Assembly: GCF_018917865.1 (NCBI RefSeq) | Contig: NZ_JAHLPM010000007.1 | Span: forward strand, 124,001 to 188,000 | From: Tissierella simiarum | GTDB lineage: Bacteria > Bacillota > Clostridia > Tissierellales > Tissierellaceae | DNA: 64,000 nt | Direction of reading: 5' to 3' | Shown here: positions 41,365-49,509 of the stretch, piece after piece | How the letters are laid out: each line of letters starts with the position of its first letter | Numbering within the stretch: the stretch's first letter is position 1 | The notes under the pieces: generated by a model | Database searches by the model: none | Seen by the model: the letters and a program-made list of their open reading frames with translations, nothing else | Told to the model about the DNA's origin: nothing | Made by a program: the position numbers and the translations under genes

Positions 41365-41373
41365 TGCTATAAT
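41365..41373 (+). promoter_or_regulatory. Extended -10 promoter, unit A
   Basis: TG-C-TATAAT with no -35, 25 bp before the start. The block from here to the RBS (ATCGGAAGGGGGTGTTA) is repeated at 41826-41850. Confidence 0.65.
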
Positions 41374-41397
41374 GAAATCGGAAGGGGGTGTTATTGT

Positions 41398-41583
41398 ATG
41401 TCTGTATTAAGTCCTAAAAAACTTTGCCCGTTAATGAGTACCGCCAAATCAAAGGTTTATTGCTCCGATGAATGTATGTGGTACATATCTAACGAAAATG
41501 TTTCCGGTGTTACTTGTGCTGTTCCTTTATCGCTTATGACAAGCGGCGAAATTCTAACGGCTATTGAAAAAAAGGTTAAATAA
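41398..41583 (+). CDS. Small cysteine-rich protein on the plus strand, unit A
   Basis: A 61-residue protein with five cysteines, including KLCPLMS and VYCSDECMWY, probably metal-binding. It reads against the early operon and has its own extended -10 promoter and GGAAGGGGG site, so it may be expressed in the lysogen. Function unknown. Confidence 0.7.
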   Translation: MSVLSPKKLCPLMSTAKSKVYCSDECMWYISNENVSGVTCAVPLSLMTSGEILTAIEKKVK

Positions 41584-41776
41584 ACTTACAATCTTCAATC
41601 ATCAATCTAACTGTATCTAAAACACCCATCGCTTCTGATATGGTTAGATTTCTTTTTTTGAGCATTTCAAAGACTTCATTTGCCACTTTATTCGCTTGCG
41701 TTTCCTCTGCTCTTACTTCTGCAAGCTGTACTTTTCCCTCTTTGTATTTAAGAATTGCTTTCTTTTTGTCCTCCAA
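41576..41776 (-). CDS. Small helical hypothetical protein
   Basis: A 66-residue protein, TTG start six bases after GGAGGGG. Predicted helical throughout (LAEVRAEETQANKVANEVFE then LTISEAMGVLDTVRLMIED). It overlaps the plus-strand unit A gene tail by 8 bp. Function unknown. Confidence 0.6.
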   Translation of the reverse strand: MEDKKKAILKYKEGKVQLAEVRAEETQANKVANEVFEMLKKRNLTISEAMGVLDTVRLMIEDCKFI

Positions 41777-41825
41777 TTCTCTCCCCTCCTTTTATAGCTT
41801 TCTCACGCCCTCTTCCAATTCAAAA

Positions 41826-41834
41826 TGCTATAAT
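41826..41834 (+). promoter_or_regulatory. Extended -10 promoter, unit B
   Basis: TG-C-TATAAT followed by the same leader as unit A. The pair suggests duplication of a control cassette with different genes behind it. Confidence 0.65.
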
Positions 41835-41856
41835 ATAATCGGAAGGGGGTGTTACT

Positions 41857-42027
41857 ATGTCGTATGAAAAAACATACTATGTTCCCAATGAAGATGAAAA
41901 AGAACTTGTTGTTAAGCCGGGAACGTATTTCTGCTACAAGTGCAATGCTAAACAGGAAATATTTTTTAAAGAATCTCCATTAAAACCTTGCATTAAATGC
42001 GAATGTAGAGTATTTGTTTCTATCTAA
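41857..42027 (+). CDS. Small zinc-ribbon protein on the plus strand, unit B
   Basis: A 56-residue protein with FCYKCNA and PCIKCECR, a CxxC...CxxC zinc ribbon. It has an extended -10 promoter and GGAAGGGGG site like unit A. It is opposite in direction to the early operon. Probable lysogen-expressed accessory gene; function unknown. Confidence 0.65.
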   Translation: MSYEKTYYVPNEDEKELVVKPGTYFCYKCNAKQEIFFKESPLKPCIKCECRVFVSI

Positions 42028-42076
42028 TTTTCTTTTCTTCTGTCTCTGGCATTGCTGGTAACAATGCTGGAGTTTT

Positions 42077-42394
42077 TTATTTTTTGAATAAACCTTTTTG
42101 ATGTACTAAGCCAAGTGCAACATCATACTCTTCGTGTAGAAATTGTTCTGTCTCGTTATTTTCTTGAATTATTTTCAAAATCTCTAAAGCGTAATTTTCT
42201 ATTGCTTTGTATGCTTCTTTTGAAAGTTTTTTCACTTCCGCTTCTATGCTTTCCGTATTAAGTTCTCCGTCATCTATCTTTTTTTGAACACTTTTAATTA
42301 TTCTTTCTGCGGCATGACATTGAGCAAGGGTCACTTCTTGCATTTTCGTTATTACATCTAATGTTTTTTTGACTGCATTTTCTTTGCTTGCCAA
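42077..42394 (-). CDS. First early-operon protein, coiled coil
   Basis: A 105-residue helical protein. The TTG eight bases after AGGAGG is favoured over a GTG that overlaps that site. It starts about 40 bp downstream of the leftward promoter PL, so it is the first gene turned on after induction. Function unknown; takeover or antirepressor roles are possible. Confidence 0.65.
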   Translation of the reverse strand: MASKENAVKKTLDVITKMQEVTLAQCHAAERIIKSVQKKIDDGELNTESIEAEVKKLSKEAYKAIENYALEILKIIQENNETEQFLHEEYDVALGLVHQKGLFKK

Positions 42395-42433
42395 TTCTCT
42401 CACCTCCTTTTAAAAAATGTAGCTTATGTCTAC

Positions 42434-42462
42434 ATTATAGTATCGTATATCTACTTTGTCAA
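42434..42462 (-). promoter_or_regulatory. Leftward early promoter PL with operator
   Basis: Consensus TTGACA (42457-42462), 17-bp spacer, TATAAT (42434-42439). Operator-like AGTATCGTAT lies at 42439-42448, next to the -10. A further palindrome ATGTAG-N7-CTACAT lies at 42418-42436. Confidence 0.85.
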
Positions 42463-42472
42463 TACTTTTTTG

Positions 42473-42501
42473 TTGACATACGATACTTTTTTTGTTACTA
42501 T
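42473..42501 (+). promoter_or_regulatory. Repressor promoter PR with mirrored operator
   Basis: TTGACA (42473-42478), 17-bp spacer, TACTAT (42496-42501). The operator ATACGATACT at 42478-42487 is the exact reverse complement of that in PL. The -35 boxes face each other 10 bp apart, so one repressor can control both directions. Confidence 0.85.
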
Positions 42502-42525
42502 TTTTTTAATAGGGGGTGAATTACG

Positions 42526-43062
42526 GTGAATAATAGAATAAAAGAAATCAGAAAATCAAAAGGACTTAGCCAAGAAAAGTTTGGTAAGCAATTAGGTGTA
42601 ACTAAGACTTCTATAAGTAAAATGGAATTAGGAACATATAATGTGACCGATACAATGATTAAGCTTATATGCACTGAATTTAATGTTAATGAGGAATGGC
42701 TTAGATATGGAAAAGGAGAAATGTTTATTGAAAATGATTCAACTATTATATCAGCACTTTCTACCAAATATAACCTTAACTCGCTTGACGAAAAGATTAT
42801 AGAAAGTTATTTAAACCTAACATCAGAACAGCGAAAGGCAATACAGAGTTATGTGTGTTCCCTTGCTAATGTTATTGTCAATAATGAAATAACCGTGGCA
42901 AAGGAAACTGTCCTTTCTGGCGAGAGTAGTAAAAAAGATGTATTACAAATTCAAGACGATTCCATTGAAAAAGAGCTAAACGCATACCGTCTCGAATTAG
43001 AAGCGGAGAAAAAAGGGAAAATATCATCAGTCTCCGAAGATATAAAAGAAAAACTAGGTTAA
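42526..43062 (+). CDS. cI-type XRE repressor
   Basis: A 178-residue protein with an N-terminal XRE helix-turn-helix (RIKEIRKSKGLSQEKFGKQL then GVTKTSISKMELG). The C-terminal part is helical and charged, with no S24 protease domain, so release is probably not by RecA-driven self-cleavage. GTG start after AATAGGGGGTG. It keeps the prophage silent from mirrored operators just upstream. Confidence 0.88.
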   Translation: MNNRIKEIRKSKGLSQEKFGKQLGVTKTSISKMELGTYNVTDTMIKLICTEFNVNEEWLRYGKGEMFIENDSTIISALSTKYNLNSLDEKIIESYLNLTSEQRKAIQSYVCSLANVIVNNEITVAKETVLSGESSKKDVLQIQDDSIEKELNAYRLELEAEKKGKISSVSEDIKEKLG

Positions 43063-43134
43063 AAAGTAAATAAAATAATAAGACATTCGATATTACGCTA
43101 GACGGCTAAAAATATATATTGGGGGAATGGGAAT

Positions 43135-44145
43135 ATGAAAAAGATTCTTGTAAGTTTAATTACTATTTTGTTGGCTTTTTCTTTGGTGGGTTGCTTTGCC
43201 AATGCACCCACACAAGAAGAAAAAGCTACTATGATTAATGATATTTCCAAAAGTATTGAACTTGATGAACTTCAAACCTTATATTTAAGTTTGGACCGTT
43301 TTATGACTTATGAAGATGTTGAAAAGGCAGTTAATGCTTCTGGTCTCATAAGTAAAAATTCTGGAACATCTTTACAATGTGGATATGATTCTGATGTTGT
43401 TAGTTCTTTATTTAATAAAAAAGGTGACTTGCTGAAAATTGATTATTCTGGTACAAAAAAGAGCATTGACTATATAACGTATTATAACTACGCAAAAGAT
43501 GTAACGCTTGCAGAAAACCCTACCCTTGTAATAAAAACACCTAATGCAAAGGATAAGAAAGTTGATTCAAAGAAAGAACAAATTGAATTTTTAAATACAT
43601 ATGTACATGATGATTTTGAATCCCGTAATAAAATTACCGTTGATGCTCGCGAAAGATGGCTCAATCCAGAATTAGCAGAAAAAGAAGCACTTGAACTTGC
43701 GAAATCTACTGCCATTGCCCTTGATAATCAAATCTTTGAGATGGTCATAAATTCCGAAAAAACTATGCAACTACTTCAAGATGGCGCTGAATTGATTAGT
43801 CAAGATCAAGGTAATCTGCTGGAATTTTATGAACTAGCAAAACAAGTAAAGGATAACCAAAGTACATTTTACTCAAACCTTTCAAAATTGAATGATAAAG
43901 CCAACAAGGACTATATAGCCGTTTGCCAAGATTATGTTATAAATGCCAAATTGATAGCTGATAATTTAATGAAATATATAGATAAACAAGAATTAAAATA
44001 CATGTCAGAGGTAACCCAGCGAATTGAACTTGCAGAAGAACATTCCTCTAAAGTAATAGCCGAGCGAATGAAATATCTATCAAGCCAAGGTTTAAGTGAT
44101 GATGAAATTACCAACATTTTATCATCCGTAAGTAAAACAGAATAG
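43135..44145 (+). CDS. Prophage lipoprotein of the lysogeny module
   Basis: A 336-residue protein with a lipoprotein signal (LLAFSLVGC, Cys20). After it come a mixed region (about 35-120) and a long helical region (about 150-330). The family is not recognised. It lies between repressor and integrase in the same direction, so it is probably made in the lysogen and displayed outside the membrane. Superinfection exclusion is a reasonable guess; other surface roles are possible. Confidence 0.7.
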   Translation: MKKILVSLITILLAFSLVGCFANAPTQEEKATMINDISKSIELDELQTLYLSLDRFMTYEDVEKAVNASGLISKNSGTSLQCGYDSDVVSSLFNKKGDLLKIDYSGTKKSIDYITYYNYAKDVTLAENPTLVIKTPNAKDKKVDSKKEQIEFLNTYVHDDFESRNKITVDARERWLNPELAEKEALELAKSTAIALDNQIFEMVINSEKTMQLLQDGAELISQDQGNLLEFYELAKQVKDNQSTFYSNLSKLNDKANKDYIAVCQDYVINAKLIADNLMKYIDKQELKYMSEVTQRIELAEEHSSKVIAERMKYLSSQGLSDDEITNILSSVSKTE

Positions 44146-44178
44146 ATATAGTAAGTCCGCTAAACGCTTGAATTACCC

Positions 44179-44212
44179 AACCCCGCATATTTACGGGGTT
44201 ATATTTTTATTT
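44179..44212 (+). terminator. Terminator between lipoprotein and integrase
   Basis: AACCCCG and CGGGGTT arms with an 8-nt loop, followed by ATATTTTTATTTTT. It separates lysogenic transcription from the integrase gene. Confidence 0.8.
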
Positions 44213-44228
44213 TTAAGGGGGTATTAAC

Positions 44229-46184
44229 TTGAAGAAAGTCGCTCTATATACAAGAGTATCAACATCTTACCAAATTGATAAAGATTCGCTTCCTTTTCAA
44301 CGTCAAGAACTTATCAACTACTCAAAGTATGTATTAGGTATTGATGATTACGAATTATTTGAGGACGCAGGATATTCTGCTAAAAATACAGATAGACCGA
44401 AATATCAAGAAATGATGTCGCGTATTAGAAATAAAGAATTTACACATTTACTTGTTTTTAAAATAGATAGAATTTCACGAAATTTAAAAGATTTCACAGA
44501 AATGTACGATGAACTAAAAGACTATAGTGTAACCTTCATTTCAAAGAACGAACAATTTGACACCTCTTCGGCTATGGGTGAAGCTATGCTTAAAATCATT
44601 CTAGTATTTGCGGAACTTGAAAGAAAACTTACAGGGGAGCGAGTATATTCCATCATGCTGTCACGAGCCGAAAAAGGGCTTTGGAACGGCGCAACTATAC
44701 CTTTAGGATATAAATGGTCAGATGAAGTCAAATTTCCCGTTATAGACGAAATAGAAGCCGAGGTCGTCAAATATGTGTATAATTTGTATGAAGAACTTGC
44801 TTCCACCCCTAAGGTGGCTTATCGTTTAAATTCAGAAGGTGTTAAAACTAAGAGGGGTGGAAAATGGACTGCTAAAACAATAGGGGACATACTTAAAAAT
44901 CCCTTTTATGTCGGCACATATCGTTACAATGTAAAAAGTAGTCCCAAGCGACGATGGAAGGATGAAAAAGAATGGGTTATTATTCCCGATAATCATCCGG
45001 GCATTATTGAGCATGAGCAATTTGAAAGAGTGAATAAGATGATTGCTCACAACTATAAAGGAGATAGAACATATCAAAGGTCTAATGAACATGTTCATAT
45101 TTTTGCTAAGATGTTAATTTGTGATAAATGTGGCGCTACTTGTATCTCTGGTCTAGATTCTCCAAGGAGCGATGGTTATAGACCATCAAGATACACTTGC
45201 TACTCAAGCCGCTATGATAATATAAACAATTGCAGTAATTTTATAAGTGATATTACCTTGCTGCCCTTTATATTGAATTATATTTCTAATTTTATAAACC
45301 TTCAAAGCAGAATTACTCAAAGACATTCTCTTAGAGATATTGAAAAAATACTTTTACGTGGGAAAGCATTTGTAGATGTGCTTGGGATAGACAAAAAAGG
45401 ACTAGAAAGCACCTATACAGCTTTTGTACTCGGTCTTAGAGATATGGAATATTCAAAGTCTGAAAGCGAAGAATCTGCCACTGATTACGAGTTAGAAAAC
45501 TTAAAAAAAGAAAAGCAGAAATTTGAAAAAGCTCTAGCAAGGTTAGAGGACTTATATCTTTTTTCAGAAGAATCTATGTCTCAAAAAGATTTCTTGTTCA
45601 AAAAGAGAGACATTGTTCAAAATATAGAAAGAATTAATAATAAGATTACTTCACTGTATGAGATGAATGCAAATATTAAATTGACAACTGATGTATCGTT
45701 TTTAAATAAAGCTAGTTATTTTTTAATGAGCCAAGAATTGACAAATAAAAGATATATAGATTTTAGGGACATGCTGGAAACTGTAGACAAAAATCTTATA
45801 GCTGATTTCGTTCAAACTGTAATTGATGAAATAACTATAGCAGATAAAAAAGTAACATCAATTAAGTTTAAAAATGGAATTACCCACAAATTCTTATATA
45901 AGGAGCATAGCGAGCAAAAAATAAGGACTAGGGAGAAGTTTTTATACAGAACCTTTGAACCTATGCTTATGGAGTATCTAAAAGAAAATAAATCTGTAAC
46001 TAGAAAAGAAGTGGAGGAACTCACTAGCATGGGTAGGTCGGGAGCAACTTCTATTTTGGCAGAATTTATGGACAGGGGTTTGATAGAGAGAAAGGGCAAT
46101 TCTGTGGCAACTAGATATTTTTTAGTAGAGAAAAAAGATAGTTCAGTGACAACAAAATACTTTTCAAAAGAAAAAGACCACTAA
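44229..46184 (+). CDS. int: Large serine integrase with C-terminal winged helix
   Basis: A 651-residue serine recombinase, TTG start after AAGGGGG. Domains: resolvase catalytic (about 3-145; YTRVSTSYQ with Ser11), Recombinase (about 165-265), zinc ribbon (about 295-345; LICDKCGATC), coiled coil (about 420-475), and an added winged-helix (about 575-635; KSVTRKEVEELTSMGRSGAT). It catalyses attP x attB integration. It sits beside attR as expected. The C-terminal helix-turn-helix is not a standard part. Confidence 0.95.
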   Translation: MKKVALYTRVSTSYQIDKDSLPFQRQELINYSKYVLGIDDYELFEDAGYSAKNTDRPKYQEMMSRIRNKEFTHLLVFKIDRISRNLKDFTEMYDELKDYSVTFISKNEQFDTSSAMGEAMLKIILVFAELERKLTGERVYSIMLSRAEKGLWNGATIPLGYKWSDEVKFPVIDEIEAEVVKYVYNLYEELASTPKVAYRLNSEGVKTKRGGKWTAKTIGDILKNPFYVGTYRYNVKSSPKRRWKDEKEWVIIPDNHPGIIEHEQFERVNKMIAHNYKGDRTYQRSNEHVHIFAKMLICDKCGATCISGLDSPRSDGYRPSRYTCYSSRYDNINNCSNFISDITLLPFILNYISNFINLQSRITQRHSLRDIEKILLRGKAFVDVLGIDKKGLESTYTAFVLGLRDMEYSKSESEESATDYELENLKKEKQKFEKALARLEDLYLFSEESMSQKDFLFKKRDIVQNIERINNKITSLYEMNANIKLTTDVSFLNKASYFLMSQELTNKRYIDFRDMLETVDKNLIADFVQTVIDEITIADKKVTSIKFKNGITHKFLYKEHSEQKIRTREKFLYRTFEPMLMEYLKENKSVTRKEVEELTSMGRSGATSILAEFMDRGLIERKGNSVATRYFLVEKKDSSVTTKYFSKEKDH

Positions 46185-46200
46185 AAATAGTGGTCTTTTT
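46171..46200. terminator. Bidirectional terminator at the right prophage end
   Basis: A 13-bp stem (46171-46183 and 46188-46200) with A and T runs on both sides. It contains the integrase stop codon and insulates phage and host transcription. Confidence 0.9.
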
Positions 46201-46270
46201 GCCATCTACTCAACCCCTCATATATCAATGCTTAGGAGCAATCATATTTACTTTAACTCTCGGGCATCCT

Positions 46271-46280
46271 AAAGTATAAA
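46271..46280. repeat. Candidate right attachment core
   Basis: AAAGTATAAA, same as 5804-5813, 15 bp before the end of rsmE on the host side. Confidence 0.55.
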
Positions 46281-46295
46281 AAGCTACTCTCTTCG

Positions 46296-47039
46296 TTAAA
46301 TCACTCCTAAATCTCCAAGTTCATAAAGTATTATAGTAGCTGCAACCATTCCTGCTGTTTCTGTTCTTAAAATCCTCGACCCCATAGTAACAATTTTAGC
46401 TCCTATGGATTTTAAAGCTTCTATTTCTTCAACTTCAAATCCACCTTCTGGTCCAATTATTACATGAATTACTCCCTTATCTATTGTACTTATGCCCATT
46501 TTAATAGTATTTAATTTTTCACTTTCATAAGGAACTATAATATTCTTCTGGCCTTTTAAAATATTTATCATATCATCAAAAGAAACTATATTATTAACAC
46601 TAGGAATACAATCTCTCTTACTTTGCTTTGCAGCTTCCTCTGCTATAGTATTCCATCTCTCAACTTTATTTTGTTCTTTTCTCATATCCTTAATTTTTAC
46701 AACTGATCTACTAGTGGCAATAGGATAAAATTCCTTTATACCTATTTCAGTACCTTTTTGTATAATCAAATCCATTTTATTCCCTTTAGCCAAACCCTGA
46801 TATAGATTTATATGAATAGGTGGTTCATTTTTTCCCTTTTCTTCTTTAATGATTCTAGTTTCTATTTTATCCTTAAAAATATTATGAATTTGACAGATAT
46901 ACAAAATTCCATTACAAGATAATTCTATTTCATCCTCTATTTTCAACCTCAAAACATCTTTTATATGTTTCACGTCTGTACCAATTATTTCAATTTTGTC
47001 ATTAAATACTTGCTCTTTATTTATAAAAAATCTATTCAT
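46296..47039 (-). CDS. rsmE: 16S rRNA m3U1498 methyltransferase RsmE
   Basis: A 247-residue SPOUT methyltransferase with the C-terminal knot motif IGPEGGFEVEEIEAL and GSRILRTETAG. It methylates U1498 in 16S rRNA. It follows prmA by 12 bp; in the uninterrupted genome it would be followed by mtaB. The prophage lies 15 bp after its stop, so the coding region is intact. Confidence 0.95.
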   Translation of the reverse strand: MNRFFINKEQVFNDKIEIIGTDVKHIKDVLRLKIEDEIELSCNGILYICQIHNIFKDKIETRIIKEEKGKNEPPIHINLYQGLAKGNKMDLIIQKGTEIGIKEFYPIATSRSVVKIKDMRKEQNKVERWNTIAEEAAKQSKRDCIPSVNNIVSFDDMINILKGQKNIIVPYESEKLNTIKMGISTIDKGVIHVIIGPEGGFEVEEIEALKSIGAKIVTMGSRILRTETAGMVAATIILYELGDLGVI

Positions 47040-47051
47040 ACATTTCCCATC

Positions 47052-47993
47052 CTACTCTACAATTGCTACAATACACGACCAATCATTCATCTTCTTGATT
47101 TCAAGTATTTTAAATCCATTTTGTTCTAAAGAATCTTTTACTAAATCTATTTTTTCTATAATTATACCAGATCCAATAAATAAGCCATCTTTTTCTAGAT
47201 AATCTTTAAGTTCCTTTGTCATTCCTGCAATAATTTCAGCAATAATATTAGAAACTACAATGTTAGCTTTTCCATGAACTATATCTAATAAATTACCCTT
47301 TTTAATTTCTACTATATTTTCAACATGGTTCAATTCTATATTTTCTTTAGAAACTTTTACACATAATTCATCTAAATCAATACCTAGAACCTTATCTGCA
47401 CCTAATTTCGCAGCTACAATGCTTAATATCCCACTTCCACATCCAATATCATAAACTATATTTCCTGATTTCATATATTTCTCTAAAGCTTCTGCACACA
47501 TTATTGTAGTTTCATGGGTTCCTGTACCAAAAGCCATACCTGGGTCTAATTCAATAATAAGATCAGTTTCTTTTGGTTCATATTCTTCCCAGGAAGGTTT
47601 TATAATAATTCTATTTCCTATTTTCTTAGGCTTATAATATTTTTTCCATGACTCTGCCCAATCATTGTCGTTTACTTCAGATATAATTACCTCTCCTAAA
47701 ACTTTATCATCAATATTATACTGAGAACTTTTTTCTATACTTTGTTTAATAAGCTCAATTTTATCTGGCAAATCTTCACTTTCTGAAAAATAAGCTTTTA
47801 TTAAAATACCTTCAAAGTCTAAATCAATTAGGCTTGGATCGATGAAGTCCCAGTCTTCTTTAGATTGGGATAGCTCTAAAATATCCTTAGGATCTTCTAT
47901 AGCTAGTCCATTAGCCCCTAAGTCATAAAGGATATTAGAAACAATATCTTCTGCTTCTGTTGTAGTTTTTACTTGAACCTCTATCCACTTCAT
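47052..47993 (-). CDS. prmA: Ribosomal protein L11 methyltransferase PrmA
   Basis: A 313-residue protein starting at MKWIEVQV, ten bases after AAGGA. The SAM-binding motif YDIGCGSGILSIVAAKLG and the family block GMAFGTGTHETT are intact. It trimethylates L11. It lies downstream of dnaJ, as in many Firmicutes. Confidence 0.95.
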   Translation of the reverse strand: MKWIEVQVKTTTEAEDIVSNILYDLGANGLAIEDPKDILELSQSKEDWDFIDPSLIDLDFEGILIKAYFSESEDLPDKIELIKQSIEKSSQYNIDDKVLGEVIISEVNDNDWAESWKKYYKPKKIGNRIIIKPSWEEYEPKETDLIIELDPGMAFGTGTHETTIMCAEALEKYMKSGNIVYDIGCGSGILSIVAAKLGADKVLGIDLDELCVKVSKENIELNHVENIVEIKKGNLLDIVHGKANIVVSNIIAEIIAGMTKELKDYLEKDGLFIGSGIIIEKIDLVKDSLEQNGFKILEIKKMNDWSCIVAIVE

Positions 47994-48071
47994 AATCACA
48001 CATCCTTTTAATTAAATCTCAAATTATTATACCCTAATGTCACCCTAAATACTAGTTCTTTTCAAAAAACA

Positions 48072-48091
48072 GTCACCTAAATTTAGGTGAC
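48072..48091 (-). terminator. Terminator after dnaJ
   Basis: A 20-bp perfect palindrome (GTCACCTAAA and its complement), followed on the minus strand by TTTTTT. It may limit read-through from dnaJ into prmA. Confidence 0.75.
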
Positions 48092-48093
48092 CG

Positions 48094-49230
48094 TTAATTT
48101 CCAAAAGCATCTTTCATTTTACCAAAAAATCCTTTTTTGTTTTCTTTATAATATTCTCCTGTTTCATCTGCAAAAGCTTTCAATAATTCTTTTTGTTTTT
48201 CACTAAGCTTAGTAGGCACTTTAACTTCTACTGTAAAATATAAATCTCCTCTTCCATATCCTTTAACATTAGGAACACCCATATGTTTTAACCTAAATTG
48301 TGTTCCTGTTTGAGTGCCTTCTGGAATAGAGTGATTAGTTATACCCTCTAAGGTTGGGACTTCTATTTCGGCTCCTAAAACTGCTTCAGCAAAAGAAATA
48401 GGGATAGTTAAAAATATATCATTCCCTCTTCTTTTAAAAACTGAATCTTCATTTACTGTAATGTAAATATATAAATCTCCACTAGGACCTCCTCGTTCTC
48501 CAGTTTCCCCTTCATTCTTTATTGAAATTATAGATCCATTATCTACTCCTGCTGGTATCTTAACCTTTAACTTTTTAGTTCTAAGATCTTTTCCTGTCCC
48601 TTGACAATCCTCGCACTTATCTATAATCATTTCTCCAGTACCCCCGCATACATCACAGGTACCTACTCTAACAAATTGGCCAAAAGGAGTTTGCTGGGCA
48701 TATCTAACTTCCCCTTTACCATTACAGTTAGAACACGTTTCTTTACTACTTCCTGGCTTTACTCCTGAGCCATTGCAAGTAGTACAATTCTCTGTCCTTC
48801 TTATTTGAATTTCTTTTTCTACGCCAAATACCGATTCTTTAAAGTCAAGGTTCAAATTATATCTTAAGTCTGCCCCTCTAACAGGACCCGTTCTTCTAGA
48901 ATTTTGTGAAAATCCTCCACCAAAAATATCAAATATATCTTCAAATATATCCCCAAAGCCACCAAATCCTTGCCCATATCCTCCACTTTGTGGATCTACT
49001 CCTGCATGACCAAATCTATCATATTGAGCTCTTTTTTGTGAATCACTTAGTATTTCATAGGCTTCATTTACTTCCTTAAACTTCTGTTCCGCTTCACTAT
49101 TGTCAGGATTTAAGTCGGGATGATATTTTTTTGCAAGGGTTCTATAAGCTCTTTTTAATTCTTCTGCTGTAGCGTCTTTGTTTACATTTAATATTTCATA
49201 ATAATCTCTCTTTGACAATCTATTCACCAA
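48094..49230 (-). CDS. dnaJ: Chaperone protein DnaJ
   Basis: About 374-378 residues. The J domain contains KKYHPDLNPD; a Gly/Phe-rich linker follows; the zinc centre has four CxxCxGxG repeats (CTTCNGSG, CSNCNGKG, CDVCGGTG, CEDCQGTG); then the C-terminal substrate-binding domains. It stimulates DnaK ATPase. The exact start among three close TTG/GTG codons is uncertain; the TTG giving MSKRDYYE is the most family-like. Confidence 0.96.
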   Translation of the reverse strand: MVNRLSKRDYYEILNVNKDATAEELKRAYRTLAKKYHPDLNPDNSEAEQKFKEVNEAYEILSDSQKRAQYDRFGHAGVDPQSGGYGQGFGGFGDIFEDIFDIFGGGFSQNSRRTGPVRGADLRYNLNLDFKESVFGVEKEIQIRRTENCTTCNGSGVKPGSSKETCSNCNGKGEVRYAQQTPFGQFVRVGTCDVCGGTGEMIIDKCEDCQGTGKDLRTKKLKVKIPAGVDNGSIISIKNEGETGERGGPSGDLYIYITVNEDSVFKRRGNDIFLTIPISFAEAVLGAEIEVPTLEGITNHSIPEGTQTGTQFRLKHMGVPNVKGYGRGDLYFTVEVKVPTKLSEKQKELLKAFADETGEYYKENKKGFFGKMKDAFGN

Positions 49231-49354
49231 CCTTTTATCTTGCTATAGATATTGTAAAAAGACTTCTATAGAAGCAACTTAACCTAAAGAAGCCTTATTT
49301 GAAATGTATTCAAGGTCAAATCTACAATATATAAATTTATACTTTCCTCTATGC

Positions 49355-49383
49355 ATTATAACAAAAACCAAAGCTAAATCCAA
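49355..49383 (-). promoter_or_regulatory. Promoter of dnaJ overlapping the dnaK terminator
   Basis: Minus-strand TTGGAT (49378-49383), 17-bp spacer, TATAAT (49355-49360). The -35 lies inside the terminator hairpin. The remaining 49231-49354 is an untranslated leader without a gene. Confidence 0.55.
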
Positions 49384-49395
49384 GGATTTAGCTTT
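49370..49395 (-). terminator. Terminator after dnaK
   Basis: A 12-bp perfect inverted repeat (AAAGCTAAATCC) followed on the minus strand by GGTTTTTG. It reduces read-through from dnaK into dnaJ. Confidence 0.75.
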
Positions 49396-49509
49396 AAAGT
49401 AGGACAAAAATTTCTACCAATACATTTTTGATAAAGGAAATCTTTATTAGATCCATCTAATAAAAAAGTTTATAATTTGTGATTTATATTATCCTATGCA
49501 TTATAAAAG

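Larger units (their letters stand above)
5804..46280. mobile_element. Complete temperate contractile-tailed prophage, about 40.5 kb, with a DGR
   Basis: All modules needed for a lysogenic myophage are present: serine integrase, repressor switch, replication and partition genes, terminase, head, sheathed tail, baseplate, tail tip, lysis and an immunity-like island. G+C is visibly higher than in the flanks. The boundaries are inferred from the 10-bp AAAGTATAAA shared at both ends, from host gene context (rsmE on the right, mtaB on the left), and from phage genes ending just inside. No gene inside looks broken apart from one small frame without a clear start (37495-37596). Confidence 0.9.
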
